Shown one piece after another: positions 8,880 to 18,787 of a stretch of DNA of 24,619 nt; position 1 is the stretch's first letter; every line of letters begins with the position of its first letter. Made by a program: the position numbers and the translations under genes. Under the pieces are notes generated by a model. That model made no database searches. It had not been told where the DNA came from and was given only the letters and a program-made list of their open reading frames with translations. The stretch comes from Magnaporthiopsis rhizophila (Eukaryota > Ascomycota > Sordariomycetes > Magnaporthales > Magnaporthaceae), in NCBI GenBank assembly GCA_003049465.1, contig PYSS01000047.1, positions 237,808-262,426 of the forward strand. The letters are read 5' to 3'.

Positions 8880-10145
8880 AGCAGGGCAACAGCGTCTTGC
8901 TTTCCGTTGACGACTTTTTTTTTATTCCTCGATGTGGCCGAGGACGGGACGGGGCTGTGTTTTTGGCATGGTTGGCTGGGACCGCCGGCTGGCTGGCTGG
9001 TAGAGCACGGAAATTGGCCTACCACCTGGGTCGACGCCCGCCATTCTCACTCTTCTTATAGGGTGAAGGGAAAAGGGAAATGCGGCGTGGCGCGGTTTGC
9101 TCATGGGATTGCTTCACCTAGGTGCCTGGGTACTTCGCGTTTCTTTTTCCATTTTTAAAACGGTCCACCGGTGTTGTATCTTGCGCATGGCATTCGGGAA
9201 CAAAAAGAGAATCTTACCAAACTAGTTGAAGAGTTTGCTTTGCCGAGCAACTCCCGTTTGGGAGAGAGTGAGGAGAGATGGAAATGAATGAGGACACCCC
9301 TCCTGTCACCTGCGCCATCTCCATATACCAGGATGGTGGTATGAGGGGCAATGGTGCCTTGTATCAGTCGTACCTACCGTACCGCCTAGTCAAGAACAGC
9401 CGAGATGCCTTGCGTAGGCGTCCTGACCAGAAAATTGCGGCACACCGGATACAGAGCCAGCCGCCAAGGCCTACATGTACTCTTTCATTCCACACCTCTA
9501 CTCTTCCGTCGCTATCACCATCGCCCCTCTGCCGTCATTAAAATCTCACACATAGCCTCGCCTTTCCATAACCCATCCATCGCCTTCCCAGCTCCCTCCA
9601 GTAGTGGCTTATCCCCATTCGTCCAAGGTGGATGCTTCGAAAGATGAAGACGTACGGTCGGAAGGGAATCGACAATAGACAAAACAAACAAACCAAACAA
9701 GAACAAAAAAGTGTAGGTGTGGTGCAGATGCCCTTCACTCTTCCAATTCCATCTCGCCGCAATTTCTCGGTTTCCAGACATGGTATATATGGGTTGCAAA
9801 AATCCCATTTACATATTTTTAGACAAACAAATCCGTTGTGGAGGATAGCCAAATCCCCCATGCTTGTTGCCGATTTTTTTTCTCTCTTTGTTTCTGTTGT
9901 AGATGGCGGGTGTTGCCGATTTTCTGGTGGTTTTATAGTCGTTACATTGTTCGTGACATTCTGTTAATCGTGGTGGCGGTGACAGCAGCATCTCTCGTCC
10001 TTTTCCTCTTTTTCTTCCCTTTTTGGACCGCGTGGAGAGCTCGATCGAGACTGTTGCAACAGCGCAAACAGTAGGCAGCAGGCGAAAAATGGTGATCGTG
10101 ACAATGCGAACGAGGGAGCGGCGATACGGTACTTCAGTTCCTTAC
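8880..10145. other. intergenic region between convergent genes, no gene seen
   Basis: This is the 3' flank of uL22 (plus) and of the 10146-11051 reading frame (minus). Several open frames of 60-111 codons occur on both strands, overlapping one another, with no family signal or splice logic. AT content rises, with T runs at 8913 and 9875, as expected for 3' UTRs and spacer. Confidence 0.55.
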
Positions 10146-11051
10146 CTAGACATATATGTGCCCAGGTAGTTGGCAGTACACGTAGTCATCATCACCGAAG
10201 AGGAACGGATCTCGCACAAAGGGTTGCGACCAGCTTGCGAGCGACAGGACATATTCATCCTGCTGCGAAGACGCGACAGCGATCTCGGACTGGTTGCTGC
10301 TGCCTTCACTCGGCTGCGTGAGTTTCTCCCCGTCGCCAGCCGTAGCGTCATCGCCATCGGGCTTGCTGCTCGTGGGGACGACCGGCAAGCTGGCAGCGCG
10401 TCGCCGCTGAAGCGCTTCCGCATAGGCCACCTCGACGGCAGCGGCCATGGGCAGGTGGGCGGGCCCCGGAGTCTTCGCAACGGCATCCAGGACAGCCTTC
10501 ACCAGTGCGACTTTCGTTTCCTCAGACTTTGCGGGAGACGCTTGCGGGTAACCGGTAGGATGACGGCGGGCCAAGTGGTCCATTACGTCTTCACCCACGT
10601 AGGTATCCTCGTCTATCCACGGAATACTGCGGTCGGGGGATCCTTCACGGCGGGGGCCAGGAGTCATCGGCCAGAGGCCCGAGAAAAGGTAGCGCTCCAG
10701 CTTCCCGACACACTCTCCCCAATACCACGGGATCAAGGACCGCGCTTCCCTGGACGGGTCGAAATTGTAGCGGAGGAACCAGTAGAGCGCAAATGAGGAC
10801 CGCGAGATGTCGTCGAACATGGTCACGTCCTCAATTTGGATCTGTTCCTCATAGGGCTCTAGAGGCGGCTCGAAGACCATCGGGCTATACCAAAAGTCCA
10901 AGTAGCGACTGTCAAAGCTGTCACTCCACTTCTCGACATCGCCGGCTGCAGCTGACCGGGACACCGCTAGACGGGCAAGCGCCCGCTGCGTTGGCGGATG
11001 CGTCATCTGGAGGTGCTCGGCCGCATCGTGCGCGCGAATCTTTTGCAACAT
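10146..11051 (-). CDS. protein of unknown function, or the last exon of the F-box gene
   Basis: From the first ATG at 11051 the frame gives 301 aa ending QLPGHIYV, with TAG at 10148-10146. I do not recognise the family. The first two thirds look well folded and aromatic-rich (SRYLDFWYSPMVFEPPLEP, ALYWFLRYNFDPSREARSL, IPWYWGECVGKLERYLFSGL). The last third is Ala/Ser/Glu-rich and probably disordered, with a short ordered end (DPFLFGDDDYVYC). It begins only 42 nt after the F-box stop on the same strand, which is too little for a separate fungal promoter. A 69-nt candidate intron (11108-11040, GTACCG..AAAAG, with ACTCAAC as a weak branch site) would fuse the two in frame into ~1208 aa (residue 911 of the F-box protein joined to IRAHDAAEHLQM). 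It is probably coding; its independence is uncertain. Confidence 0.6.
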   Translation of the reverse strand: MLQKIRAHDAAEHLQMTHPPTQRALARLAVSRSAAAGDVEKWSDSFDSRYLDFWYSPMVFEPPLEPYEEQIQIEDVTMFDDISRSSFALYWFLRYNFDPSREARSLIPWYWGECVGKLERYLFSGLWPMTPGPRREGSPDRSIPWIDEDTYVGEDVMDHLARRHPTGYPQASPAKSEETKVALVKAVLDAVAKTPGPAHLPMAAAVEVAYAEALQRRRAASLPVVPTSSKPDGDDATAGDGEKLTQPSEGSSNQSEIAVASSQQDEYVLSLASWSQPFVRDPFLFGDDDYVYCQLPGHIYV

Positions 11052-11093
11052 GTTGAGTGACGACCAGCATCGGCACCCCCGCGCAAGCAACCA

Positions 11094-13841
11094 CTAGTTG
11101 TCCGGTACGGAGGTACCGGAAGCAGGCGTCCTTGTCTCGGCGGCGAGGAGCGCCTTTATCTCTGGTAGGGGCTCTCCTCTCCTCCACCCGCCCGTGAAGC
11201 GGCCCCGCCCTTGCTCCAGGAAGCCGTCCTCATGGGCGGCGTGCATCACGTCGGCATCGTAGACGCCCTTCCAGCCAAAGTGCATGCCGAAGGCGTGGTG
11301 CAAAATGAATTGCTCGGCATCGCCAAAGTCGTCCAACACCTTCCCTAGGCTGGGGGCCATGCAACTGAGCATGTAGCTGTCCAAGTTGTGGAGCGTCTCC
11401 AACATGTTGCTGGGCATCGCAACCATGCGCTGCGTCGGAGGGATGATGTCGTGGTTGTTGATTGTGGTCCAGTCGGAAAGGACATAGCCGCACGACTTGA
11501 ACTCGATGTTCTGGAGTCTCCCCTTTTCTGCCTCGGGGGTCGGCACAAACCGCTTGAGCTTGTTTGCTAGTTTCTCGAAGGCATCGTAATCGAGTTCTTG
11601 GATGGGGTAGCCTTGGTACCGCTCCAGCAGAGTCTGGCCTGGCGTGATCTCGTTGAGAATGTGCGCCCACGAGAGCAGCCGGGGGACCGGGATCCAAGGG
11701 CTTATCAGCGGGCCCTGCCAGACGGCGTCGTCCAGCGGCGGAGGTGGGCCCGTGGGCTGGTGCACGAGGTTGGGTGGGGGGCCAACAGGCCAGGAGCCGG
11801 GCGGTTGCTGTGGGTAAAGGGGGCCAGTCACCTGCTGCGCCAGCCACTGCTCGATGTTGGGCACGTTTGGTATCATGTTGCTCTGGACCATCCACTGCGC
11901 GTGCATGCCAACCATGGCCTGCGGCTGTATAGGTGCCGCCGCCGGCACGCCAGCGAACAAAAAAGGCCGGCCGGGCGCGGCCCTCGAGCAGCAGAGTGGC
12001 CACGGCCACGAACAGTTCCGGTGGCCGGTGTTCAAGGCCAGGTAGCCGGGCTGGAGCTCGGTCTGGGGCGGGCCGGTGATGGAAACAGCCTCGAGCTTCA
12101 GGCTCTCCAGGGATCTGGCCGACATGGTTCGGATGACGTGCAGCAGCACGTGCGGAGTGAAGTAGCAGTTTTTGAGGGACAGGCTTCGGATGTAGGGCAA
12201 CGACAGCACGAGCTCGCGGCTGCTTGACGCAGCCATGGGCTCCACCATCTGATGAAACGTCGCAAGGAAGGGCGCGGGCAAGACGTAGCGGTTGCGCTGG
12301 GCCGCGCCGATGGCCAGCTCGCCGCCGCCGACCCACTCGAAGTGTAGCTTCGTGATCTGCCGACGCGGCGCGATGCAGTTGGCCAGCAGCTCGTATGCGG
12401 GGACAAGGGCGTCGCAGGGCGACACCATCTGGTCCAGGATTAACCTATTCGTCTTCTTGACCGCGCGCCAGTCCGGAATCACTCCGAGTGAGAACTCGTC
12501 GACCGCGCTCAGGCTCTCCCAGAAGCTCTGCCTGTTGATGGTGTGGAGCAGGCTGCTGGGGATGCGCGCAATGTTCACCTTGGTGACATTTCTGAAGGCG
12601 TACGGGTTGTCGGTGATAGAGATGACGTACGACTGGATGAGCGCGTCGTGCGCCCATGACATCTCCAGGAGCATCTCCTTTTGCGCCGCCGTCAGGACCA
12701 GCGGCTCCAGCGGGTAGGCACGGGGCTCCCCCGTGTCCATCCTGGCTCCGCCAAAGTCGGGGTCCGCGTCGTGGCTAGGTCGGAGCTTGCGGTCGCCCGC
12801 AGCCATGGAACCATAGCCGAGGTTGGTGCCGTCATCGTCATATTCGTCCCAGGCTACCCATTTCGGATCCTTGCCTTCGCACCACAAAAGGAGCTCGATG
12901 GCGCCAGGGATCTCATCCAGGGAGAAGCCGGCATTGAGCATCATGCGCTTGAGGTTCATGTAGCGCACCGATTTGCCGCGGTCAAGCTCTTGATCCTCAT
13001 CCGACATGCTTTTCGGCGGCGACGGCTGACTCCTCGCTTTGCGGAAGACGGGAGGCTGGGTCTTGGCCATGTACTTATTGAGGTTGGGCCCCTGCAGGAA
13101 GCCCAGGCCAGCATCGCAAGAGAGGCCCAGCTCCGTGAGCGCCTTGAGCTTGGAGAAGGCGCGGGTCATGAGGGCCGTCTCGTCTGCCTGGTCCTCGATG
13201 GCTTCCAGGTTGCGGTAGCGCTGGTAGTTCTTGAGCGGCCACCGATACAGGCCCCAGGACGTTTTGATGACCTCCTGGGTGAGCTTGGGCGGGGGGAAGG
13301 CCAGGTCCGTCTCCGTGAGCTCGAGGGCGAGGGCAAAGGCACGTATGTGCTCGCCAAACAGGTGGAACACGGTGCGGAGCTCGCCTCGGCCGGCGGGCCC
13401 GCGCTCACTAGCCAGCAGGGCGCCGCTATGGTTGTCGGGAGAGCCGTAGAGCGAGGCGCGGAACGGGGCAACGACGCTGCGGAAGTAGTGGGCCGAGACC
13501 ATGTGGTCGAACTCGGAGCAGACCAGGCGCAGGGTCTGGACGGACTCGCGCGGCAGGAAGCCACAGATCAGCTGGAAAATCTCAACTGGTATGTGCCCAA
13601 GCGGCCACCTAGGCCCGTGGGGGCGAGGCCAGAGAAGGGCCGCGGACGCAGTCGCATTGGGATCATTGCTCGCGCTGAGCACGTTCTTGACAGACCCCTG
13701 ACCGTCTTCAGGGCAGCGTTCGCGCTTCGGCATGAACGGCAATGTCATCATTACGGCTTGAGCCCGCTCGGCGTGCCCGGCCGTGTCCGGCTGCCCATTC
13801 GCCATTGAGGCGCGGTCATGCGGCGTCGTGTTCTCCGACAT
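11094..13841 (-). CDS. F-box domain protein
   Basis: Probable substrate-recognition subunit of an SCF (Skp1-cullin-F-box) ubiquitin ligase. The start is ATG 13841 (GCCATGTCGG); the longer frame begins only at a non-ATG codon. The uninterrupted product is 915 aa. After a variable N-terminus, an F-box lies at about residues 80-122 (WPLGHIPVEIFQLICGFLPR, then ESVQTLRLVCSEFDHMV). The remainder has leucine-rich-like stretches that may bind substrate (LKALTELGLSCDAGL, LVLSLPYIRSLSLKNCYF, SLESLKLEAVSI) but no clean repeats. A Pro/Gln/Gly-rich insert of ~110 residues (around GPPPPLDDAVWQGPL) precedes a more ordered end (ERYQGYPIQELDYDAFEKL, FGMHFGWKGVYDADVMHAA). Substrate unknown. The C-terminus may continue across a 69-nt intron into the next reading frame, replacing VPDN-stop. 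Confidence 0.85.
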   Translation of the reverse strand: MSENTTPHDRASMANGQPDTAGHAERAQAVMMTLPFMPKRERCPEDGQGSVKNVLSASNDPNATASAALLWPRPHGPRWPLGHIPVEIFQLICGFLPRESVQTLRLVCSEFDHMVSAHYFRSVVAPFRASLYGSPDNHSGALLASERGPAGRGELRTVFHLFGEHIRAFALALELTETDLAFPPPKLTQEVIKTSWGLYRWPLKNYQRYRNLEAIEDQADETALMTRAFSKLKALTELGLSCDAGLGFLQGPNLNKYMAKTQPPVFRKARSQPSPPKSMSDEDQELDRGKSVRYMNLKRMMLNAGFSLDEIPGAIELLLWCEGKDPKWVAWDEYDDDGTNLGYGSMAAGDRKLRPSHDADPDFGGARMDTGEPRAYPLEPLVLTAAQKEMLLEMSWAHDALIQSYVISITDNPYAFRNVTKVNIARIPSSLLHTINRQSFWESLSAVDEFSLGVIPDWRAVKKTNRLILDQMVSPCDALVPAYELLANCIAPRRQITKLHFEWVGGGELAIGAAQRNRYVLPAPFLATFHQMVEPMAASSSRELVLSLPYIRSLSLKNCYFTPHVLLHVIRTMSARSLESLKLEAVSITGPPQTELQPGYLALNTGHRNCSWPWPLCCSRAAPGRPFLFAGVPAAAPIQPQAMVGMHAQWMVQSNMIPNVPNIEQWLAQQVTGPLYPQQPPGSWPVGPPPNLVHQPTGPPPPLDDAVWQGPLISPWIPVPRLLSWAHILNEITPGQTLLERYQGYPIQELDYDAFEKLANKLKRFVPTPEAEKGRLQNIEFKSCGYVLSDWTTINNHDIIPPTQRMVAMPSNMLETLHNLDSYMLSCMAPSLGKVLDDFGDAEQFILHHAFGMHFGWKGVYDADVMHAAHEDGFLEQGRGRFTGGWRRGEPLPEIKALLAAETRTPASGTSVPDN

Positions 13842-14480
13842 GGCGCCGGTAAGATACAAGACAATGCCGTTGATGAGCAGCGGACGAGTGCTTTAGGTTT
13901 GCAGTCGTCCAAGGACACAAGCTGGGAGGGGCACTAAAGTTTCGGGCAGCGTCCCCACCACTACCGCCCTGCTGGGATATGGCTGTGACAAGCTAGCGGG
14001 GGTGGGATTCTTTGTGGCGGGGAAAGATACCTACCGATTGCTCTTTCAGCCAGCGGAGGTTGACGAGACGCGTGGAAACAACGGGATTGACAACCAGTTG
14101 CTGGTCCAGGACGGATCAGAAAGGCTGGGGGACCGTAGAGTAGGTACAGCAAGCTGGTTTTGCAGAGATCGATGGAGGCAGGAGGGGGGGACTGCACGGC
14201 GGGCGAAAGCACCCGTCCTGCCCTGTGTTATAGACACGGATCTGGGCTTTTAAGGGAGCTGCCAAGCAGCATCCGCAGAAGCCTGCAAGTCACGCCCCAC
14301 CCAGCGGACAACGATTGAGGTTAGCGGCGTCGTTGATTGGCAAGCACGGCCGGACGAGCCCTGGGCGAGAAGCAAGGGAGAAACAGGTAAAGCGGCGAGG
14401 CGTCGGCCGAGGCGAGTCCAGGAGGTGCAAATCTCAGGCGTGCGATCCAATGACGGCTGCCAACGCCCGGCTGAAGGTGG

Positions 14481-14537
14481 GGTTGCTGGAGCCAGGCTGG
14501 AGGGTTGCTGGAGCCAGGCTGGAGGGTTGCAGCAGCC
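14481..14537. repeat. 22-bp tandem repeat, two full copies plus a partial third
   Basis: GGTTGCTGGAGCCAGGCTGG plus AG occurs at 14481-14502 and again at 14503-14524 without change. A third copy starts at 14525 (GGTTGC) and then diverges. It is a small minisatellite about 650 bp upstream of the F-box start. Confidence 0.95.
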
Positions 14538-14770
14538 ACGCAGGTCATGAAGCAGCCTTTTGGGTTTGCCGCATGAGCGGTCGGCGAGCCGCAGCGAAGT
14601 TGCAGGTCTCGCCTGTTGCGAGTGCTGGGGACGTTGAGGGTTCTTTTTTTTTTTTTTCTCATCGACTCCACTTTTTACTTTTCTGAAGTTGAACGAAGTC
14701 ACGTTGCAAGGCGGTTGCCCTAATGGGGTTCATGCTATTGCACAAGATGAGATGAATTCTTTTTTCTTCC

Positions 14771-14795
14771 TTTTTTTTTTTTTTTTTTTTTTTTT
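14771..14795. repeat. T25 homopolymer
   Basis: Twenty-five uninterrupted T, about 113 nt after a T14 run. The true length is uncertain. Confidence 0.9.
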
Positions 14796-15380
14796 CAGTT
14801 CCTGGTTCGCACCTTCCTGTTTTTCTGTGCGCTACTTTTAAGAAGTTAGATGGTATGCAGATACAGCCACCGGTCAGGGCAATACAAAGCATTCACAACC
14901 GCCGCAGGGAGGGCCGTCATCACAACATAAGGTTCTTATGGTACTCGACGCACAGCAACGGCCTTCCAAATCTCCCATAACACCACAGAGTCGAGATTCT
15001 CGTTGCGGCACACAGACCTGGGTCTCGTAAATGTACGTTGCCTGCCGGAGCCTAGGGGAGAAACCCAAGGTAACAGCAACGGCGCAAAGTGGATGAACGC
15101 ATCATCACTGCGGGGGATGGAACCGCGTACATGTGATGTGTTATGCATGGTCCCATCCATGGCGAAAGAGGGGTTCGTCCACGGTTCGCCCGTGCTCTTC
15201 CTGCCCCATCCATCCATGCCCACATTGGACACACACCGAACCCATCTCCTTCCGCTAAAGTGGACGGTACGAGCCGACGGAACCCGCACGCTTGTGTGTG
15301 CACTTTTCACCTTATCACGGCGGGAGCACGAGATCCCGGCGGCATCGCCAAACCCAATTCCATGCGAATAAGGTACCGAA

Positions 15381-15382
<2 letters not shown>

Positions 15383-15415
<33 letters not shown>
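15383..15415. repeat. A33 homopolymer
   Basis: Thirty-three uninterrupted A followed by TTCCCCGG and then a polypurine stretch. I found no Pol III promoter pair or target duplication upstream, so a retroposon tail is not supported. Confidence 0.9.
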
Positions 15416-15417
<2 letters not shown>

Positions 15418-15439
15418 CCCCGGTTTAAATTATTAAAAA

Positions 15440-15526
15440 TGAGATAGGAAAAGAATAGCAAAGGAAATAGGACAGGAAACAAGATAGGAAATAGAATAGG
15501 AGACGGGAAAGGGATATAGGAAGGGN
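15440..15526. repeat. degenerate polypurine repeat with an unresolved base
   Basis: About 85 nt of almost pure purine with recurring ATAGGA/AATAGGA units, a degenerate microsatellite. The single N of the window is at 15526, at its right end, which suggests poor base calling after the A33 run. Confidence 0.7.
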
Positions 15527-16052
15527 AAATCGCCGTCATGAGAGAGTACCTGTATACATTCCTGCCAATCTGGGCTGTTCCTTGCTTCATTTCCAATGGA
15601 TCGTAAATAAAAGACTAATAGGAGATGGACAAAACCTGAGAGAGTGCAGGAAAATTAAGCAAGGAGGGGAGAGAGAGAAAAAGAACAGAGCGTGACAAGA
15701 GGCCTTTCGTCGCCAACTCCAATCTGCAAGGCCTTCAAAGTATGAGGGTGACAAAACAAGGGCGTAACAAGTGAGGATCGTGCAAAAAGGAAAAGGAAAC
15801 AGATGAGAACAGAAGCTCGAAAAGAACATATATTCGTGCTAGCCCAACTGCACAAGGACTCCGAGCAGGCCCGGGAACTGATGCAGTTCCCCAGGCCCGC
15901 CGGACCTGCCAAGAAAAAAACATTGTCTATATAATAGACAGAGGCAGCGGTGGGAACCGCCCGCACTCTCAAATCTCGGCGTGGAGCAGTCTTGTCGTCC
16001 CGGCTTTGTGGGCCGGTTTGGGCCAGCCCGGCTCAAATCCTATTGACTAGAG

Positions 16053-16156
16053 TCAAAAAAGATCGAGGTTCGGCAATCGCCCGCGGATGTTGAATCCGGC
16101 CGCCAAGTCCGGCGGCGACTCCTTCGGGAGCGTCTCAATAAACGTAGGTAATATTT
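16053..16156 (-). CDS. candidate extra 3' exon of the DUF6590 gene
   Basis: Minus-strand sequence ending in TGA at 16055-16053 reads ILPTFIETLPKESPPDLAAG then FNIRGRLPNLDLF, with coding-like third positions (G/C) unlike the flanks. An intron 16290-16157 (GTTAGC donor, ATAG acceptor) would join it in phase to HHHR of the upstream exon, removing the TAG at 16288-16286 and giving ~580 aa. A stronger acceptor (GTCACAG, exon from 16181, product EETSPGTIEILPTF...) exists, but needs a phase-0 donor that I could not find. It may instead be the end of another gene or a pseudogene remnant. Confidence 0.4.
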
Positions 16157-16285
16157 CTATTGTGCCAGGCGATGTTTCCTCCTGTGACGATCAGAGGCGT
16201 GGACAGCAGAGTTGCTGCCTTCGTGTGATCCCCCCGAGGCAGGAAATGCCGGCAAACGTGATAAGGTCGGACAGATGGGACTTTG

Positions 16286-18469
16286 CTAACGGCGATGGTG
16301 ATGCCGCTTGCTCCCCTTCTCCTTCTTCGGGTTTTGGGGCTTAGGCTTGGGTGCCCCACCATAGTTTGTTGACAGCCTCTTCCAGCAGTGGTCGACGGCG
16401 GCCACCACAGTCTCGAAAGAGTGTTCGTGGATGTAGCCAATGATGAAAATTTTGACGTTGTGCTGGACCGTCATGAGTTGTGAGTAGTTCACACGAGATT
16501 CTTTGGTGATTTTCTCGGTCGACTCCGTCAGGACAATCGCAGCAGGGTCGAACCCGAGGTTGGGCTCGCCGGGCAGCATCCTAGGATTGGCGTCAAAATC
16601 GTGTACGATGCCATGGTTTTCGGGTTTTACCCCGGTTTTCCTGCATCCCTGGTTGTTGTATGTGTAAATGGGCCTGTGAGAGAAGATGGATTATCGGTTA
16701 GTAAAAATCTCGACCCTACTGCGTTGGTGGCCAGGAGGCTAGAAAACACAATGGAAAAGGATGAATGTACTGACACGCAAGTGCTTTGGCCCGGGCCGGT
16801 CCCGTAGATGATGAAGCGGCGGAGTTTGATGTAGAACGACCGGCCATCGCTATTGACCTTCCGCTGCTCGGTCCAGAAGCTGCCGTTTCTCCCCGATTGC
16901 GACTGGCCCTGCGGATCGGCCCAAAGAATCTTGAACACCTACCAGAGACGGATGTTAGCACGCAAGTCTAGCTTGGAGCGATGACACAAGAATATGGGAT
17001 GGACTGGGACAACTAACAGTGCCCGGCCGCCAGGAGCTAGAAGGCACAATCATGAACCCTGTAATCGAATGCCTTGTCAGATTTGGGAAGGGAAGATAGA
17101 AGTGAGTGACTGGGACTGCCATACGAGGATCCGTTGATTCGTAATCTCCTAATGTCCCGGATATACTGGGCAGATCCGGAACGTCGTTGACGGTCTCCTC
17201 GTGGTAGGTCTCATAGGGGCCGCCGTCGCCTTCTTCTTCGTAGGCTGAACCCGGTTCGACATAGCCTGAACTTGGACGTTAATGACCGCGTCGTTCTGTG
17301 GGCAATGTGATGAGCCCAAAGAATGGACACAAACCTGGATCGTCCCCTCCGTAGGCGGGATAGCCATGTGCTGCTACATAGTCAGGGTTTTGAGGCGTGT
17401 ATCCATGCACATCGTCAACGTTTTGATCGGTCGACGACTGGCCTGGCTTTGATAGCCGGGAGAAGGCCTTCCTGCTCTCAACTACGGCGGCGGCTACTTG
17501 TGCATTGTAGTCTGCCGTAGATAGTCCCGCTATTGCGTCAGTACGAGCTTGTCGGTTCAGGACACCGATGGTCTCACCGTAGTCGGCGTGGCTGGAAGTG
17601 TCATCCGCAGGCTGCGGATACGCGCTCTGGGTGTCCACATTGCTTTCGACCGGCTCTGCAAAGTCCGTTTCAACCTGTCCCTGACCTGTGAATCAAAAGT
17701 GGTGAGCGCCAAAGGGGTTACCTTGCCGTGTCAAAGGGACAGTGCCACAATCTCACCTTCGGCTGAGGCATCACTTGGATCTATCGCGTAGAAAGGGTCT
17801 TCTGCGTCCTCGTGGTTCGGGGCGTTGGTCATCTGGTTGGTGAACTCCTCGTTGGTCAATTCGTCGACCGGTTCGGAATGGTATGCTCCGCCGGGCGTTT
17901 GGCCGGGCGCAACTTCCGCTTCGGGAGATCTTTCTATGCCCTTGCCCTTTCGATCGATGGCGCTAGAGTCTTCCGGAGCTGGGGTGAGAGCTAAAGGATT
18001 AAGACGTGTGTTAGTCTCAGCTAATGATAGGTGTTCGTTGTTATGGCGAGCGAGACGTACAGTCGTGTGTGTAGTGTTCGCTCGTAAAGGTCTGCTCTCC
18101 GGGGGAGCCGGTGTCTCCGATCTGCATATTGTCCACGCCGGCGGCGAGTTGCGCAGTGTCGCCGGGTGGCTCCATGCTTCCGCCAGCGTATGACTTGGGG
18201 ACGTCCACCGGCGCGCTGTACTCGACGTCGACCGCTTCGCCTGAAGTTGCACATCCATCAAATCAGCAGGCAATTCGTCGGATAAACCCATGACTGCAGG
18301 AGCGAGGGGGAAAAGATGGAGTACCATGCTCGTTGTAGGAATATCTATAAAATTGCCCATAGTCCTCACTCCATTCCCAATCGCCCCATACTACCGCCTC
18401 GGCATTGTGTGTTTTGGAGGATTTTGAGGCCTTGGAGGCCTTGGGGGCTTTGGTCCTGCGGGAACTCAT
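16286..18469 (-). CDS. DUF6590 domain protein, function unknown
   Basis: Fungal protein of unknown role. Eight exons: 18469-18325, 18240-18061, 17990-17757, 17685-17335, 17265-17125, 17058-17018, 16938-16775 and 16673-16286, giving 547 aa. All phases close, and introns of 66-101 nt carry CTRAC/CTRAT branch sites. The N-terminus is basic (MSSRRTKAPKASKASKSSK) and followed by the aromatic motif WGDWEWSEDYGQFYRYSYNE, a type often preceding this domain. A long acidic, probably disordered middle (~50-350) follows. The DUF6590 domain spans about residues 352-520: FMIVPSSSWRPGTVFKILWA, FYIKLRRFIIYGTGPGQSTC, VPIYTYNNQGCRKTGVKP, then HGIVH, and SRVNYSQLMTVQHNVKIFII up to CWKRL. The tail is basic (PKKEKGSKRHHHRR). 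Exon 6 is only 41 nt, so automatic models may miss it. A further 3' exon is possible. The family is confident; function unknown. Confidence 0.85.
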
Positions 18470-18777
18470 GGTAGCGACGCGCAGGGCGGCGGTGACATGT
18501 TCGGATGGCGCGAGGAATGCAAATGCCTTCAGCAAAGCACGAGGAACCGGCTCGAGGGCTGTAGGCGTTGTGGTGGAATGGAATTGGCGGTGCTAGCTTG
18601 CGGTGGAAGATTCACGGAGGGGCCCTGATCAGCTAGGAGAGACGGACGGGGCCAAGACGAGAGACCAGTGGTGCTCCGGATTCCGCGAGCCAGCACCGGA
18701 CGGAGGTGGCTCGGGGGGCGGGTCTTTCCCTTTAAAATCAACACCCGCGTGGTTTTGAGGCTCCGCGTGTAGCTTGG

Positions 18778-18787
18778 TATATAAAAG
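18778..18787 (+). promoter_or_regulatory. TATA-box match pointing away from DUF6590
   Basis: TATATAAAAG on the plus strand is a strong TATA match, 309 bp upstream of the DUF6590 start but in the opposite orientation. The first ATG downstream (18887) opens only about 42 codons. It could drive a noncoding transcript toward the GA tract, or the overlapping TATATA could serve the minus strand. Confidence 0.3.

Larger units (their letters stand above)
13842..16052. other. intergenic region upstream of the F-box gene, repeat-bearing
   Basis: No confident gene. The right-hand neighbour (DUF6590) points the same way, so this holds the F-box promoter and the DUF6590 3' flank. It contains a 22-bp tandem repeat, T14 (14644-14657) and T25 (14771-14795) runs, an A33 run, a polypurine stretch and one N. 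The open frames are short, overlapping and unlike any family I know. Confidence 0.55.

Noticed and set aside
12681..13808. 375-aa plus-strand open frame antisense to the F-box gene
   Set aside because: It is a mirror frame of GC-rich coding DNA; its third-position bias follows the minus-strand gene and no domain is visible.
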